Shown here piece after piece: positions 1 through 8,534 of a stretch of 18,798 bases of DNA. A program made the position numbers and the translations under genes. The DNA is from CAYUMU01 sp964445985 (lineage in GTDB: Bacteria > Planctomycetota > Planctomycetia > Pirellulales > S012-138), in the NCBI GenBank assembly GCA_964445985.1, contig CAYUMU010000110.1, forward strand, positions 1 through 18,798. Reading direction: 5' to 3'. Below the pieces are notes generated by a model. It did not search any database. It was not told where the DNA came from and saw nothing but the letters and a program-made list of their open reading frames with translations. Each line of letters begins with the position of its first letter. Within the stretch, counting starts at the first letter, position 1.

Positions 1-50
1 AAAACCGCCGATTTTTTACGAGCCGAACGCGTTTCCGGACGCGCACTAGC

Positions 51-168
51 TAGCAACCAAGCAACTAGCAACCTAGCAACCAGCAACCTAGCAACCAGCA
101 ACCTAGCAACCAGCAACCAAGCAACCAGCAACTAGCAACCAAGCAACCAAGCAACTTGCAACTAGCGA
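51..168. repeat. 15-bp tandem repeat array (degenerate GCAAC units)
   Basis: The word GCAAC occurs 15 times between 53 and 162, at intervals alternating between 7 and 8 bases. The true period is therefore about 15 bp, with unit TAGCAACCAGCAACC and some AAGCAACC variants, ending in a diverged TAGCGACC copy. On the minus strand it reads as a short Leu-Val-Ala-Gly-Cys pentapeptide run that soon hits a stop, so it is not a convincing protein repeat. It lies immediately upstream of the AsmA-like gene and may sit in its promoter or leader. It looks like a slippage-type microsatellite; no function is shown. Confidence 0.85.
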
Positions 169-329
169 CCAGCCTCTTCCCCCCCAATCCCGCCAGCTGT
201 CTTGACGCCTTGGCCCTGCATTCCTACGATGCCCCGCCAATTTGCGCCAGGACGGGGGGGAGATCGCGCGCTGCCGGCAGGCATTGCGGCCGCGCACCCA
301 ATAACGATGCGCCTCGAGGAGGCGTTTCT

Positions 330-3300
330 ATCGCCGCCAAGCTCACCATCATTCGCCGCTGGACGGTTCGCACCCTGGTTGCCTCATCGCTGCTGGCGAT
401 GGCTGGCTACATCTACGTATCGGGCCGAATCAACGAAGAAGTTCGCGGCGCCGTGGAAAAGCATCTGGCCGAGAAGTTTCCGCAGCTCGATGTTTCGGTG
501 GATGCGGCACGGCTGGAAGGGCGTGGAATTCATGTGGCCGGCGTGGCGCTGCGGCTGAAAGACGTTTCCGGCCCACATGGCGAAATCGTCTATATCGACA
601 ACATGAACGTGGCCTGCGATGTCTCGTGGCCCAAGCTCATGCAGGGGACGCCTTGTCTCGAAGGCTTCGTGCTGCAGCGGCCGCGCATCCGCATGGTGCG
701 GCTCCGCGACGGCAGCTGGAATTTCGACCACCTGTTCCAATCTTCGGAGCAGTGTTCCTCCGACGACGTGATCGACGGCCACATCGAGAACGCCACGGTG
801 CAGGTGGTGGACATGCTCAAAACGCCCCCCTCGGTGTATACGCTCCGCGACCTCAACCTGACGGTTCGCCGCCGTCCCCCGTCGTCTGCCAGCCCAGAAA
901 CCAGCCAGTCGGCCAACGTGGCCAACCAGGATTTGCCCCAGCGTGGCAGCCAGCCAGCGGTCGCCGGGCAGCCGCGGTCCACCATTCTCGACGTGTATGG
1001 CCATGGGCTGGGCGACCACTTTCGCCGCGCCAATGTGCAAGCGGCGGTCGATCTCTGCCACCACACTTGGACGGCCAGGGTTCAGGTGGACGATCTCGAT
1101 ATTTCGCCGGAACTGCATGCCTCGCTCCCCGCGGCCATTTGTCAACAGGTCGGCGAACTCACCTTGCGGGCCCGATCCAACGTGAGCCTGACGTTGGCCT
1201 ACAATTCCCGCCGGGAGAATCCCTGGAAGTTCGTTTCCAACATTACCATTACCGAGGGCCGGATCGACGATCGCCGGTTGCCCTATCCGCTGGCCGACCT
1301 GAAGGCCGATTTGCAGCTCAGCGATGCGGGCCTGGTCGTGAATCAGCTTTCGGCCCGCTACCGCCAAACCACGCTCCGCGGCCGCGGCAGTCGCACCGGC
1401 TGGCAGCCCAACTCGCCCTGCGAACTAGAGGTAGAGGGTCGTCATGTGCTGCTCGACCCCAAGCTGGCCCAAACCTTTCCAGAACTGGCTAGCGTATGGA
1501 ACATGCTGTTGCCGACGGGCGAGGTCGATATCGACGCGCAGGTGTCGTTCGATGGCGCCGCCTGGCAGCCGCGGATCAAATGCACGGCCATCGATTGTTC
1601 GTTCGCTTACGACGATTTCCCCTATCGCTTTGAGCGGGCCAACGGCGTGATCGAGGTGAACGGCCTCGATTGGACGCTCAACCTCACCGCCTATAGCAAC
1701 GCCGATCTCGTTTCGCTCCGCGGCAGCCTGCACGACTTTGGCAAAGCGGCCGTGGGCTGGGTGGAAGGCACGGGGCAGCAGGTGCGGATCGAGCCGGGCA
1801 TGATCGACGCTCTGCCCCCCGAAGCCCGCGAAACCGTCGCGGCCTTTCATCCCACCGGTCAGGTCAGCGTGTTTGGACGTTTTTGGCGAGACACGGCCGG
1901 CGAGGAAATGCACCAGCACATTCGCATGGGCTTGCAGCGGGTGGCGATCTCGCATGCGAAGTTCCCTTATCGCATTGAAAACGTGCAGGGCGTGATCGAA
2001 ATGATCGACGACCGCTGGGACTTCCGCGATTTGCTGGGCTCGAACGATACCGGATCTATCTCTGGGCAGGGGACGCTGCAACCCACGCCCGAGGGCCGCG
2101 AGCTAACCCTCCACTTTCAAGCCGATCAGGTGCCGCTCGATGAGGAACTGCGCGACGCGCTGCCGCACGGCGCCCAGCGGGTATGGCGTGAATTGAAACC
2201 GGTGGGCGCGATTCACGCCCGGGCCGTGCTGCATATTCCCCCCGGCCAAAACGAACCAGAATGCTGGGTGCGGATGGAACCGGCCGGCGAAACGGTCTCG
2301 GTCGAGCCCCCGTGCTTTCCGCTCAAATTGGAGAAGCTGGCGGGGGCCATTGTGTTCGACCGCGGCGAACTGATTATCGAGTCGATCCGCGCCGAACATG
2401 GCAGCACCATCTTCTCGACCCGCGGCCAGTGGCAAGCGACCAAGCAGGGAGGCGGGCAGCTGATCCTGCGCGACTTCCACGCCGACCGGCTGCGCTTCAG
2501 TCGCGATGTGCTCAAGGCCCTGCCCGACGAACTGCGCAAGGCCCTGGTCGAAGTGAACCCCACCGGCACGATCAACGTGGAAGGCATGCTGGCCTTCACG
2601 CGCGGCGCGCTCCCCACCGACCCGCTGGAAGCCGACTGGGACCTCAACCTGTTCTTTCACGGCAACAGCGTGACGCCGGGCATTCGCCTCGAAAACCTGT
2701 TTGGCGCGGTGCGCGTGACGGGCGGATACCACGGCGAAAGCCTGCGCTGCCAGGGGAACCTGGAGCTCGATAGCGTGGACTATCACGGCTTGCAATTTAC
2801 CGAAGTTCGCGGGCCGCTGTGGCTGCATGAAGCGGGTCTATGGCTGGGCTCTCCCAACGCGCCCCGGATCGATCCGGCCGAGTTCAAGCACGTGACGGCC
2901 AGGATTTACGACGGCCTGTTGCTCGCCGACGGCTGGGTAGCTCCCAAGAACGAGCAAATGCAATATTCCTTGCGGACGTCGCTCCGCAACGCCGACCTGG
3001 CTCAATTCAGTCAAGAAGCCGTGAGTGGTTCGGCCGGCTTCTCTGGCAAGGTCGATGCCGAGTGCACGCTGGCCGGAACGTCTGAAGGCGTGCGCAGCCT
3101 GCGCGGCGACGGCGAAGTGCATTTGCGCGACGCCGACATTTACGAACTGCCGCAGATGGTGTCATTGCTGAAAATGCTGCGGCTCAAGCGGCCCAGCAAC
3201 ACGGCCTTTACCCAGAGCGATGTCAAATTCCACCTGGAAGGCGACCACGTGTATCTGGACGAGATTCTATTCAATGGCGACGCCGTGAGCGTGGAGGGGC

Positions 3301-3575
3301 AAGGCGAGGTGGGCTTCAATCGCGAAATCCGCCTGGCCTTTCGGGCAACCGTGGCGCAAGGCGACCGTTGGCTGCCGGTGCTCCGCGAAATGATCAAAGG
3401 GGCCGCGCAGCAGATTGTGGAAATTCACGTGGATGGCACGCTGGACAAGCCCGAGTTCCGCAACGCCCCCTTCCCCGGCGTGGGCAAAGCCCTGAAGCAG
3501 TTGCAAGAATCGACCCGGCCCCTGCCGCCCCTACCAGGCGAAGCGGCCGGCCGCAGGCGACCGCAACAGCGCTAA
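330..3575 (+). CDS. AsmA-like / YhdP-like envelope protein with internal repeats
   Basis: This is a very long secreted or inner-membrane-anchored protein of the AsmA-like superfamily, whose members are envelope proteins implicated in lipid transport or outer-membrane assembly. Counting residues from 156, where the frame opens, a hydrophobic anchor lies at about 70-90. A long beta-rich region follows, and an AsmA-type C-terminal domain lies at about 950-1105. Between about 320 and 860 a unit of about 116 residues recurs five times. Each copy has an ALP-like start, then PTG with short beta strands, then an FPYR-type strand (about 376, 488, 603, 721 and 840). The start is unresolved. In-frame canonical candidates are TTG 156 (inside the tandem repeat), TTG 210 and ATG 399 (inside the anchor). 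The only good ribosome binding site, GAGGAGG at 316-322, points to ATC at 330, used here provisionally. The coding frame is certain; the exact cargo or role is not. Confidence 0.8.
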   Translation: MAAKLTIIRRWTVRTLVASSLLAMAGYIYVSGRINEEVRGAVEKHLAEKFPQLDVSVDAARLEGRGIHVAGVALRLKDVSGPHGEIVYIDNMNVACDVSWPKLMQGTPCLEGFVLQRPRIRMVRLRDGSWNFDHLFQSSEQCSSDDVIDGHIENATVQVVDMLKTPPSVYTLRDLNLTVRRRPPSSASPETSQSANVANQDLPQRGSQPAVAGQPRSTILDVYGHGLGDHFRRANVQAAVDLCHHTWTARVQVDDLDISPELHASLPAAICQQVGELTLRARSNVSLTLAYNSRRENPWKFVSNITITEGRIDDRRLPYPLADLKADLQLSDAGLVVNQLSARYRQTTLRGRGSRTGWQPNSPCELEVEGRHVLLDPKLAQTFPELASVWNMLLPTGEVDIDAQVSFDGAAWQPRIKCTAIDCSFAYDDFPYRFERANGVIEVNGLDWTLNLTAYSNADLVSLRGSLHDFGKAAVGWVEGTGQQVRIEPGMIDALPPEARETVAAFHPTGQVSVFGRFWRDTAGEEMHQHIRMGLQRVAISHAKFPYRIENVQGVIEMIDDRWDFRDLLGSNDTGSISGQGTLQPTPEGRELTLHFQADQVPLDEELRDALPHGAQRVWRELKPVGAIHARAVLHIPPGQNEPECWVRMEPAGETVSVEPPCFPLKLEKLAGAIVFDRGELIIESIRAEHGSTIFSTRGQWQATKQGGGQLILRDFHADRLRFSRDVLKALPDELRKALVEVNPTGTINVEGMLAFTRGALPTDPLEADWDLNLFFHGNSVTPGIRLENLFGAVRVTGGYHGESLRCQGNLELDSVDYHGLQFTEVRGPLWLHEAGLWLGSPNAPRIDPAEFKHVTARIYDGLLLADGWVAPKNEQMQYSLRTSLRNADLAQFSQEAVSGSAGFSGKVDAECTLAGTSEGVRSLRGDGEVHLRDADIYELPQMVSLLKMLRLKRPSNTAFTQSDVKFHLEGDHVYLDEILFNGDAVSVEGQGEVGFNREIRLAFRATVAQGDRWLPVLREMIKGAAQQIVEIHVDGTLDKPEFRNAPFPGVGKALKQLQESTRPLPPLPGEAAGRRRPQQR

Positions 3576-3595
3576 GAGCTAAGACGCCCTGCGTA

Positions 3596-3619
3596 GGCCG
3601 GCTTTCGCCGAAAGCGGCC
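3596..3619 (+). terminator. Hairpin after the AsmA-like gene
   Basis: GGCC, a bulged G, GCTTTC, a GCC loop, GAAAGC and GGCC form a near-perfect stem 20 bases after the AsmA-like stop codon. No U-tract follows, so it is either a weak terminator or an intergenic palindrome. It lies in the convergent gap before the minus-strand gene that ends at 3783. Confidence 0.4.
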
Positions 3620-3782
3620 TGATGAGCGGTGCCCCGCGGCAAACCCGCGCATCAATCGTCAACGGGCGTGGAAGCGGAACGCGCGGCGGGAACGATGCTG
3701 CCACGCGGATTCTTGGGCGAGGACGCCCCCTGCCACGATCGGCTTCGGCACGCGCGGCCCGTGGAAAGCGTGCGCGACAGTC

Positions 3783-4469
3783 TCATTTTTTTGCTGCTTT
3801 TGCGGGCCGTTCCGGAGGCGTGGGGGCCAGGCCTAGCACCTCGTCCCCCTTGACGGTAAACACCGAATCGTGGGGCTTCAACTGTCCGTCTGCCCCGCGA
3901 ATGCGATACTTCACGCGAATCATATTCCCCCCTCCGTCCGCGATGGTGGGAGGAAACCACTCATCGATTTCCACCGTGTTGCTCTTGTTCTTCAGGTACT
4001 CTTCGACCACGGCCAATTCGCCCGGCGCGCCGATCCCGCTGGTGGCCAGCATTACGCAAAACATCAGAATGATCGCCAGCGCGGTGAGTTGGCCCAGCAG
4101 CACCGCCGTGCGGAACGCCTTGGACTTGCGTTTGGCGTCGCGGCGGCGAAGCACCGTGAGAAAGTAGTCTTTCATCAGGTCGCTGTAGATGGGGCGCATA
4201 TCGGCGTCGGCTTCGCGCTGCTGCCGCGTGCGGTCCTGGCGTTTCTCCGAGGGCGTGGCTGCGATGCCTTTGTAGAGCGAGGCCTTGGCCAGGTAGTTGG
4301 CCACCGATTCGGCGCTGGTCGATCCGCGGCCTTCGAGATTGCCTGCCAAAATGCCGCGTTCGATGAGCAAGCGGACTTTGGCCACTTGTTTGGGCGTGGG
4401 CTCGGAGGTGTGAAAGATGATTTCCGCGGCTTGATCCAAACTCAGCCGACGTTTATCCGCCGTGGACAT
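3783..4469 (-). CDS. Single-pass membrane protein with helix-turn-helix-like N-terminus
   Basis: This 228-residue protein is not one I can name. Residues about 8-62 (LSLDQAAEII, then VRLLIERGILAG, then STSAESVANYLA) resemble the excisionase/MerR-type helix-turn-helix used to read DNA. A basic stretch (RRRDAKRKSK, about 108-117) precedes one strong transmembrane helix at about 118-143, and a small beta-rich domain of about 85 residues follows. The positive charge before the helix predicts the N-terminus in the cytoplasm and the C-terminal domain outside. This is the layout of membrane-tethered one-component regulators, but many planctomycete proteins reuse this helix-turn-helix-like fold without proven DNA binding. 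The start is ATG with GAAAGG a few bases upstream. It ends in a Lys/Ala-rich tail. The neighbouring synthase-like gene is 203 bases upstream, with a palindrome in between, so co-transcription is doubtful. Confidence 0.75.
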   Translation of the reverse strand: MSTADKRRLSLDQAAEIIFHTSEPTPKQVAKVRLLIERGILAGNLEGRGSTSAESVANYLAKASLYKGIAATPSEKRQDRTRQQREADADMRPIYSDLMKDYFLTVLRRRDAKRKSKAFRTAVLLGQLTALAIILMFCVMLATSGIGAPGELAVVEEYLKNKSNTVEIDEWFPPTIADGGGNMIRVKYRIRGADGQLKPHDSVFTVKGDEVLGLAPTPPERPAKAAKK

Positions 4470-4623
4470 GCAGGGGGCCCTTTCAACTCATGGAGGAAAT
4501 GGATGCGAGGTTGGGAAGATCCCCAGCCCAACCCCACATCACCAGGGTGCGACCTCAAGATCCATTCCGTTCCATCTCGCTTGACGAGCGACGGGCTTTA
4601 CTCCGCCATGAACACTTAAAGCA

Positions 4624-4647
4624 GCGCTTGCCGCGTCGCGCAAGCGC
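4624..4647 (-). terminator. Palindrome between two minus-strand genes
   Basis: GCGCTTGC at 4624-4631 pairs perfectly with GCAAGCGC at 4640-4647 around an 8-base loop. It lies 26 bases past the stop of the synthase-like gene. In the minus direction only a short T-run follows, so it is a weak terminator candidate. The rest of 4470-4672 shows nothing else recognisable. Confidence 0.4.
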
Positions 4648-4672
4648 GTGGTATTTCCAACTGTTTTTTCTG

Positions 4673-6850
4673 CTATTTGGAAGGGTGGAACATGCGGAGC
4701 GCGCCGAGCACATTGGCGTAGTCGTCGGTCCAGATCGTCTGTTGGGGCGAGGTCGCCAGCGGTTTCCAGCGAGGATCGCCAGCGATCCATTTCAGTCCTT
4801 CGCTGGTGGAACTCAACAGCAACCAGTGGCTCGGCAAACGTCCCCGCCGCCGGTCGCGCTCGGTCAGGTCGGCGCCGCGGTCGCGCCACGCTCGCCCCAC
4901 CATGCCCAACCTGGCGGCGTTGGCCGCCAGCACCGGTTCAAACTCGAAGTAATTGTTCGAAACGTGAAAGGCAATCGCTCCGCCCGGCGCCAACTTTTGC
5001 CGGTACAACTCCAGCGCTTCGATGGTGAGCAAATGCACGGGAATGGAGTCGCCGCTGAAGGCATCGATGACCAGCAGCCCAAACCGGCCATCCGGTTGAT
5101 CCGCCAGCGAAATTCGCGCGTCGCCCTCGACCACTTCGCAGCGCGCCTGGCTGTCGCGCAAGAACGTAAACAGGCTGGGGTCTTGGGCAATGCGAATCAC
5201 CACCGGGTCAATCTCGAAAAATACCAGGGGCTGGTCTTTCACCCAGTAATACGCCAGCGAGCCGCAGCCGAGGCCGACGACGCCCACCGCGGACGCCTCT
5301 CCGGCCTTCATCCTGGCCTGGAACACCTGCCCTATTGGTCCAGCGGGGTGGTAATACAGGAGGGGCGCCATTTGCGGCGCGGGGTGTGCCGTGAGAACTT
5401 GCGCCCCGTGCTCCACGCTGCCGTGCAGCAACTGATGCGTGTTCTCGTTCACGCCCTGAATCACTCGCGAAACGCCAAAGAAGCTGCGCTCTTGATAGAG
5501 CGCCTTGGAACTGTGTTCGATGGTGAACGCAATGAATAGCACGGCCGCGGCCGCCGCGATTCCGGCATACATCAGTGGCTTGCCGTGGCTGCGATTGGAT
5601 AGTAAGCGGGCCGCTGGAATGACGATGGCCGCCGCCGCCAGCCCCAGCGGAAACTCGGCCGTGGATTGGAAGATGAGCGGGGCCAGCACGGCATTCGCGA
5701 GCCCGCCGAGCCCGCCGCCCAGCGATAAACAAAGGTAAAACTCCGTCATGCGACTGACGGCAGGCCGCAGGGCCGCCAATTCCACGTGGCACCCCAAAGC
5801 CACGGCGGCGAACACGCTCAAATGCAGCACGATCAAACCCAACAGCGATGGCGAAGTTCCCACCAGGGCGTTCATGGCCACCGCCTCGGCGATCACCGCC
5901 GCGGGCAAAGCCCAAACCGACCATCGCAATTGGCCCGCGGCGCGGCTGAAGGCCAAGATGAATGTGAGTAGGTAGAGCCCCAGCGGAGCCACCCACAGCA
6001 TGGGCACGGGCGGCACGTCGGTCGAAAGCGCGGTGGTTACGCCCAGCATCAGACTGGAAGGCACGGCCGCCAAAGCGACCCACGCCAAGCGTAGCGGCCA
6101 AGTCACCGTGGGCCGGTTTTCTTTCGCCGTCCTTTTCGATGGCAACGCTTCGCCGTCGGCCGTCGCCAACGCGCCACCCTGGCGACAAACCAGCCAGCCG
6201 CAAACGGCAAACAAGGCCAGCAGCACGCCAAACATGGCCGTCCACATCGCGGCCTGTTGTCGAAGATCCAGCCACGGTTCAATCAAGATGGGATAGGCCA
6301 ACAGCCCCAGCAAACTGCCCGCGTTGCTGGCCGCGTAGAGCCAGTAAGGGTCGCGCCCTCGCGGCCCAGCCACCCCGGCATACCAGCGCTGCACCAGTGG
6401 AGCCGAAGCCGAGACAACGAAGAACGGCAGTCCCACCGTCGCCGTCAGGCTCCACAACAAACGCGGCACAACCTGAACGCCACCAGGGGTCGCCCATGTT
6501 TGCCCAAAAGAAATTGGCAATGCGGCTGCCGCCAGCAGCAGGCTGGCATGCAGCGCGACTTGCCAACGCGTTTTTAATTGCGTGCCGAGGTGGGCATACA
6601 AGTACCCGCCCAACAGGGCCGTCTGAAAAAACAGCATGCACGTGGTCCACACCGCGGGGCTGCCTCCAAACCTTGGCAGCAGCATGCGGGCGATCATCGG
6701 TTGAACCACAAACAAGAGCGCCGCCGCCGTGAACCCCGTCGCGGCAAACAGCAACAAGATCGATGCCTCCGCCCGACCGGCAGCGCGAACTTCAGAATTC
6801 AGGCAAGGCACTGGATGAACCGCGCCTCGTTGTTTCACGTCTGTGGCCAT
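4673..6850 (-). CDS. Multi-pass membrane protein fused to spermidine-synthase-like domain
   Basis: The protein has 725 residues. Residues about 28-490 are a series of roughly a dozen hydrophobic helices, beginning with a conserved segment (FVVQPMIARMLLPRFGGSPA) typical of the membrane-fused spermidine synthase-like family. The C-terminal 200 residues form a Rossmann methyltransferase-like domain: GLGCG at 526-530 for the nucleotide-binding loop, EID at 546-548, GDARISL, DAFSGD at 596-601 and WTDDYANVL near 707. These match aminopropyltransferase motifs, which in true enzymes move aminopropyl from decarboxylated SAM to putrescine. However, GLGCG and DAFSGD depart from the canonical glycine-rich loop and D-x-x-D-P signatures, so the substrate is open. 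True soluble spermidine synthases are about 280-300 residues and lack the membrane part. The start is ATG without a strong ribosome binding site. A strong hairpin lies upstream, between this gene and the DUF1559 gene. Confidence 0.85.
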   Translation of the reverse strand: MATDVKQRGAVHPVPCLNSEVRAAGRAEASILLLFAATGFTAAALLFVVQPMIARMLLPRFGGSPAVWTTCMLFFQTALLGGYLYAHLGTQLKTRWQVALHASLLLAAAALPISFGQTWATPGGVQVVPRLLWSLTATVGLPFFVVSASAPLVQRWYAGVAGPRGRDPYWLYAASNAGSLLGLLAYPILIEPWLDLRQQAAMWTAMFGVLLALFAVCGWLVCRQGGALATADGEALPSKRTAKENRPTVTWPLRLAWVALAAVPSSLMLGVTTALSTDVPPVPMLWVAPLGLYLLTFILAFSRAAGQLRWSVWALPAAVIAEAVAMNALVGTSPSLLGLIVLHLSVFAAVALGCHVELAALRPAVSRMTEFYLCLSLGGGLGGLANAVLAPLIFQSTAEFPLGLAAAAIVIPAARLLSNRSHGKPLMYAGIAAAAAVLFIAFTIEHSSKALYQERSFFGVSRVIQGVNENTHQLLHGSVEHGAQVLTAHPAPQMAPLLYYHPAGPIGQVFQARMKAGEASAVGVVGLGCGSLAYYWVKDQPLVFFEIDPVVIRIAQDPSLFTFLRDSQARCEVVEGDARISLADQPDGRFGLLVIDAFSGDSIPVHLLTIEALELYRQKLAPGGAIAFHVSNNYFEFEPVLAANAARLGMVGRAWRDRGADLTERDRRRGRLPSHWLLLSSTSEGLKWIAGDPRWKPLATSPQQTIWTDDYANVLGALRMFHPSK

Positions 6851-6952
6851 CGCCCAACACCATCCGCGCTAAATCGTCCCATCCCCGCACTGCCCTGCCA
6901 AAGCCCCACACACACCTGCTCAATCTGCCGATCCCCCCACGCCAACGCAAAA

Positions 6953-6984
6953 CCCGGAAGGCAGGATTTGCTCCTGCCCCCGGG
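6953..6984 (-). terminator. Terminator of the first DUF1559 gene
   Basis: GGCAGGA and TCCTGCC form a perfect 7-bp stem around TTTGC. It is extended by outer CCCGG/CCGGG pairs across a small internal loop. On the minus strand the hairpin is followed by a T-rich stretch (GGGTTTTGC), and it lies about 37 bases past the DUF1559 stop codon. This fits a rho-independent terminator and separates that gene from the synthase-like gene. Confidence 0.65.
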
Positions 6985-7020
6985 CAAAACTTTCAGGAAA
7001 TCACCAGCTTTGCAGGCTGA

Positions 7021-8037
7021 TTAATAGTTGGGATCAACCGGGGGGATGCCTTCCTTGGGCGTCAGCAGGTAACGCAGGGCCAAGGGGTGAATCTCGTCGT
7101 TCATGAAGGTTACGTGGCCATCGAGGTACACCGCGTTGGCGCCACCGCGGTGGAAGCTGAAGGGCTCATCGTTGGGACCGAAGTTGTTGGTGGTCCAGTT
7201 GCCGCCAGGGCCGCCGTAGGGATAGGCGTTCTGGTTGATGACCTTCAGGCCGGGATCGCCGTACAGCGCGCCGGGAGCGCCCGACACGCCGTTGGCCGTG
7301 TCCGGTTCAGCCCAACGCCAGGCATTGCGGTAGGTCGAAGCGGCGGGCAACAAGTCCACACCGCCTGGATCGGTGTATTTCTGCGTGTGGAACGTCTCGC
7401 TGCGACCAACGTCTTCCATAATGGCAATCGTCTTCGACAAGCCGTCAGTCACGGCGCCCACCTCGCAGCCGCCCAACTGCAAACCGCCCGGCGACCGAAT
7501 GGTGCCCGTGGGGCCCTTCACCGGATCCGTCGCGCCAGTGCTGAGGTTGATGTCGGTGTAGGCAATCGGCATGTAATCGCAGTAACCGTACCCCAAGCTA
7601 TCCTTGCCATTCTCCGGACGCGCCGGATTGCGGGGGCAAAGGTAGGCCGGGATCGCGTTCTTGGCCACGGCGATGTTTTCCGGCGAGCCATTGTAAACGG
7701 TGGTCAGACTGTACTGGTCGTAGATGTCGCCACCTTCCATGTAGGGCAACAGCAGCATAAAGACCGATTGCTTGTCAAACGCGGTGCCCGTTCCGGCGGC
7801 GTCCACGCCTTCACCGCTGCCTGGCAAGCGATTGCGAGGGCTGGCGTAGTTGTTAATGGCGATGCCCTGCTGACGCATGTTGTTTTTGCATTGCGTGAGG
7901 GCGGCCGCTTCGCGGGCGGCTTGAATGGCGGGGAATAGCAGGGCGACTAGAACGCCGATAATGGCAATCACAATCAACAGTTCGATCAGGGTGAAGCCAC
8001 TGCGGCGGGCCCGAGAGCCTCTCCAAATCATTGACAT
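7021..8037 (-). CDS. DUF1559 prepilin-like secreted protein
   Basis: This is a 338-residue member of the DUF1559 family, which is massively expanded in planctomycetes. It has a type IV prepilin-like leader: a short basic stretch, then GFTLIE at 14-19 with the conserved Glu19, and a long hydrophobic helix ending near PAIQAAREAA. The prepilin peptidase would cut after Gly14. The pilin-type helix leads into a globular exported domain. Near the C-terminus the H-X9-DG motif is intact (His296, Asp306, Gly307). The start is ATG with GGAGG seven bases upstream, a strong ribosome binding site. It is a lone gene bounded by a terminator downstream and a non-coding stretch upstream. The family is surface or pseudopilus-like, but individual functions are unknown. 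Confidence 0.92.
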   Translation of the reverse strand: MSMIWRGSRARRSGFTLIELLIVIAIIGVLVALLFPAIQAAREAAALTQCKNNMRQQGIAINNYASPRNRLPGSGEGVDAAGTGTAFDKQSVFMLLLPYMEGGDIYDQYSLTTVYNGSPENIAVAKNAIPAYLCPRNPARPENGKDSLGYGYCDYMPIAYTDINLSTGATDPVKGPTGTIRSPGGLQLGGCEVGAVTDGLSKTIAIMEDVGRSETFHTQKYTDPGGVDLLPAASTYRNAWRWAEPDTANGVSGAPGALYGDPGLKVINQNAYPYGGPGGNWTTNNFGPNDEPFSFHRGGANAVYLDGHVTFMNDEIHPLALRYLLTPKEGIPPVDPNY

Positions 8038-8040
8038 CGA

Positions 8041-8497
8041 ATGTCCTCCAAGGGGTGATAGGCAGCGATACAGACAAGTACCGTTGCGATGAGGGAGAGA
8101 CTACGGATTCGATGTGAAGGAATGGTGAGGCCCATATTCTATTCGCATGAACTTGATTCCCCCCATTCAGCGGAAACGCCAGCCGCCAACACTCGCATTG
8201 TGGAAGTGGCGCGCGCCAGGCATTCGCACAATGGATACTAGCCGACGGTTCATGCGCTCCGACCACGCCCTGCGCTTAGGCTCAGGGGGCGGGTCACACG
8301 GGACGGCTTCTCGTGCGATTGCTTTGCGCGTTTGCAGGATATGCCAAGGGCATAGCCCCCCAGCCCCATTTGGTCAGCATATTGGGCAGTACCCAGGCGG
8401 CTCGACGTGCACTTCCGTGGCTACGATTGGCGACTCAATCACTGACCAAGCCCCGCCAGCCACACTAAGTGACGATAGCCGTAAGTCGTTACCACCA
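8041..8497. other. Non-coding stretch upstream of DUF1559 gene
   Basis: Apart from the ribosome binding site of the DUF1559 gene at its left edge, I see no convincing gene. A TAGAAT-like minus-strand -10 element lies near 8137, without a good -35 partner. The open frames here lack codon bias and family resemblance. Confidence 0.5.
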
Positions 8498-8524
8498 AAG
8501 AAGAAAGGCCCTGAAACAGGGCCT
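8498..8524 (-). terminator. Rho-independent terminator of tRNA-Ser
   Basis: AGGCCCTG at 8506-8513 pairs perfectly with CAGGGCCT at 8517-8524 around AAA. Reading on the minus strand, it is followed by the T-rich TTTCTTCTTT. It begins 11 bases past the tRNA 3' end. This is the clearest terminator in the window. Confidence 0.85.
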
Positions 8525-8534
8525 AAAACTGAAG

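Noticed and set aside
103..297. Minus-strand frame encoding a Leu-Val-Ala-Gly-Cys pentapeptide repeat
   Set aside because: It is simply the tandem DNA repeat read in one frame, ended by a stop within the array, without a plausible start region.
3622..4619. Plus-strand open frames opposite the helix-turn-helix-like membrane protein gene
   Set aside because: They lie antisense to the gene at 3783-4469 and beyond, with Arg/Ala-rich random-looking translations and no family resemblance.
4490..5539. 349-residue plus-strand frame opposite the spermidine-synthase-like domain
   Set aside because: It is a shadow of the minus-strand gene, whose membrane helices and motifs are convincing; this frame has none.
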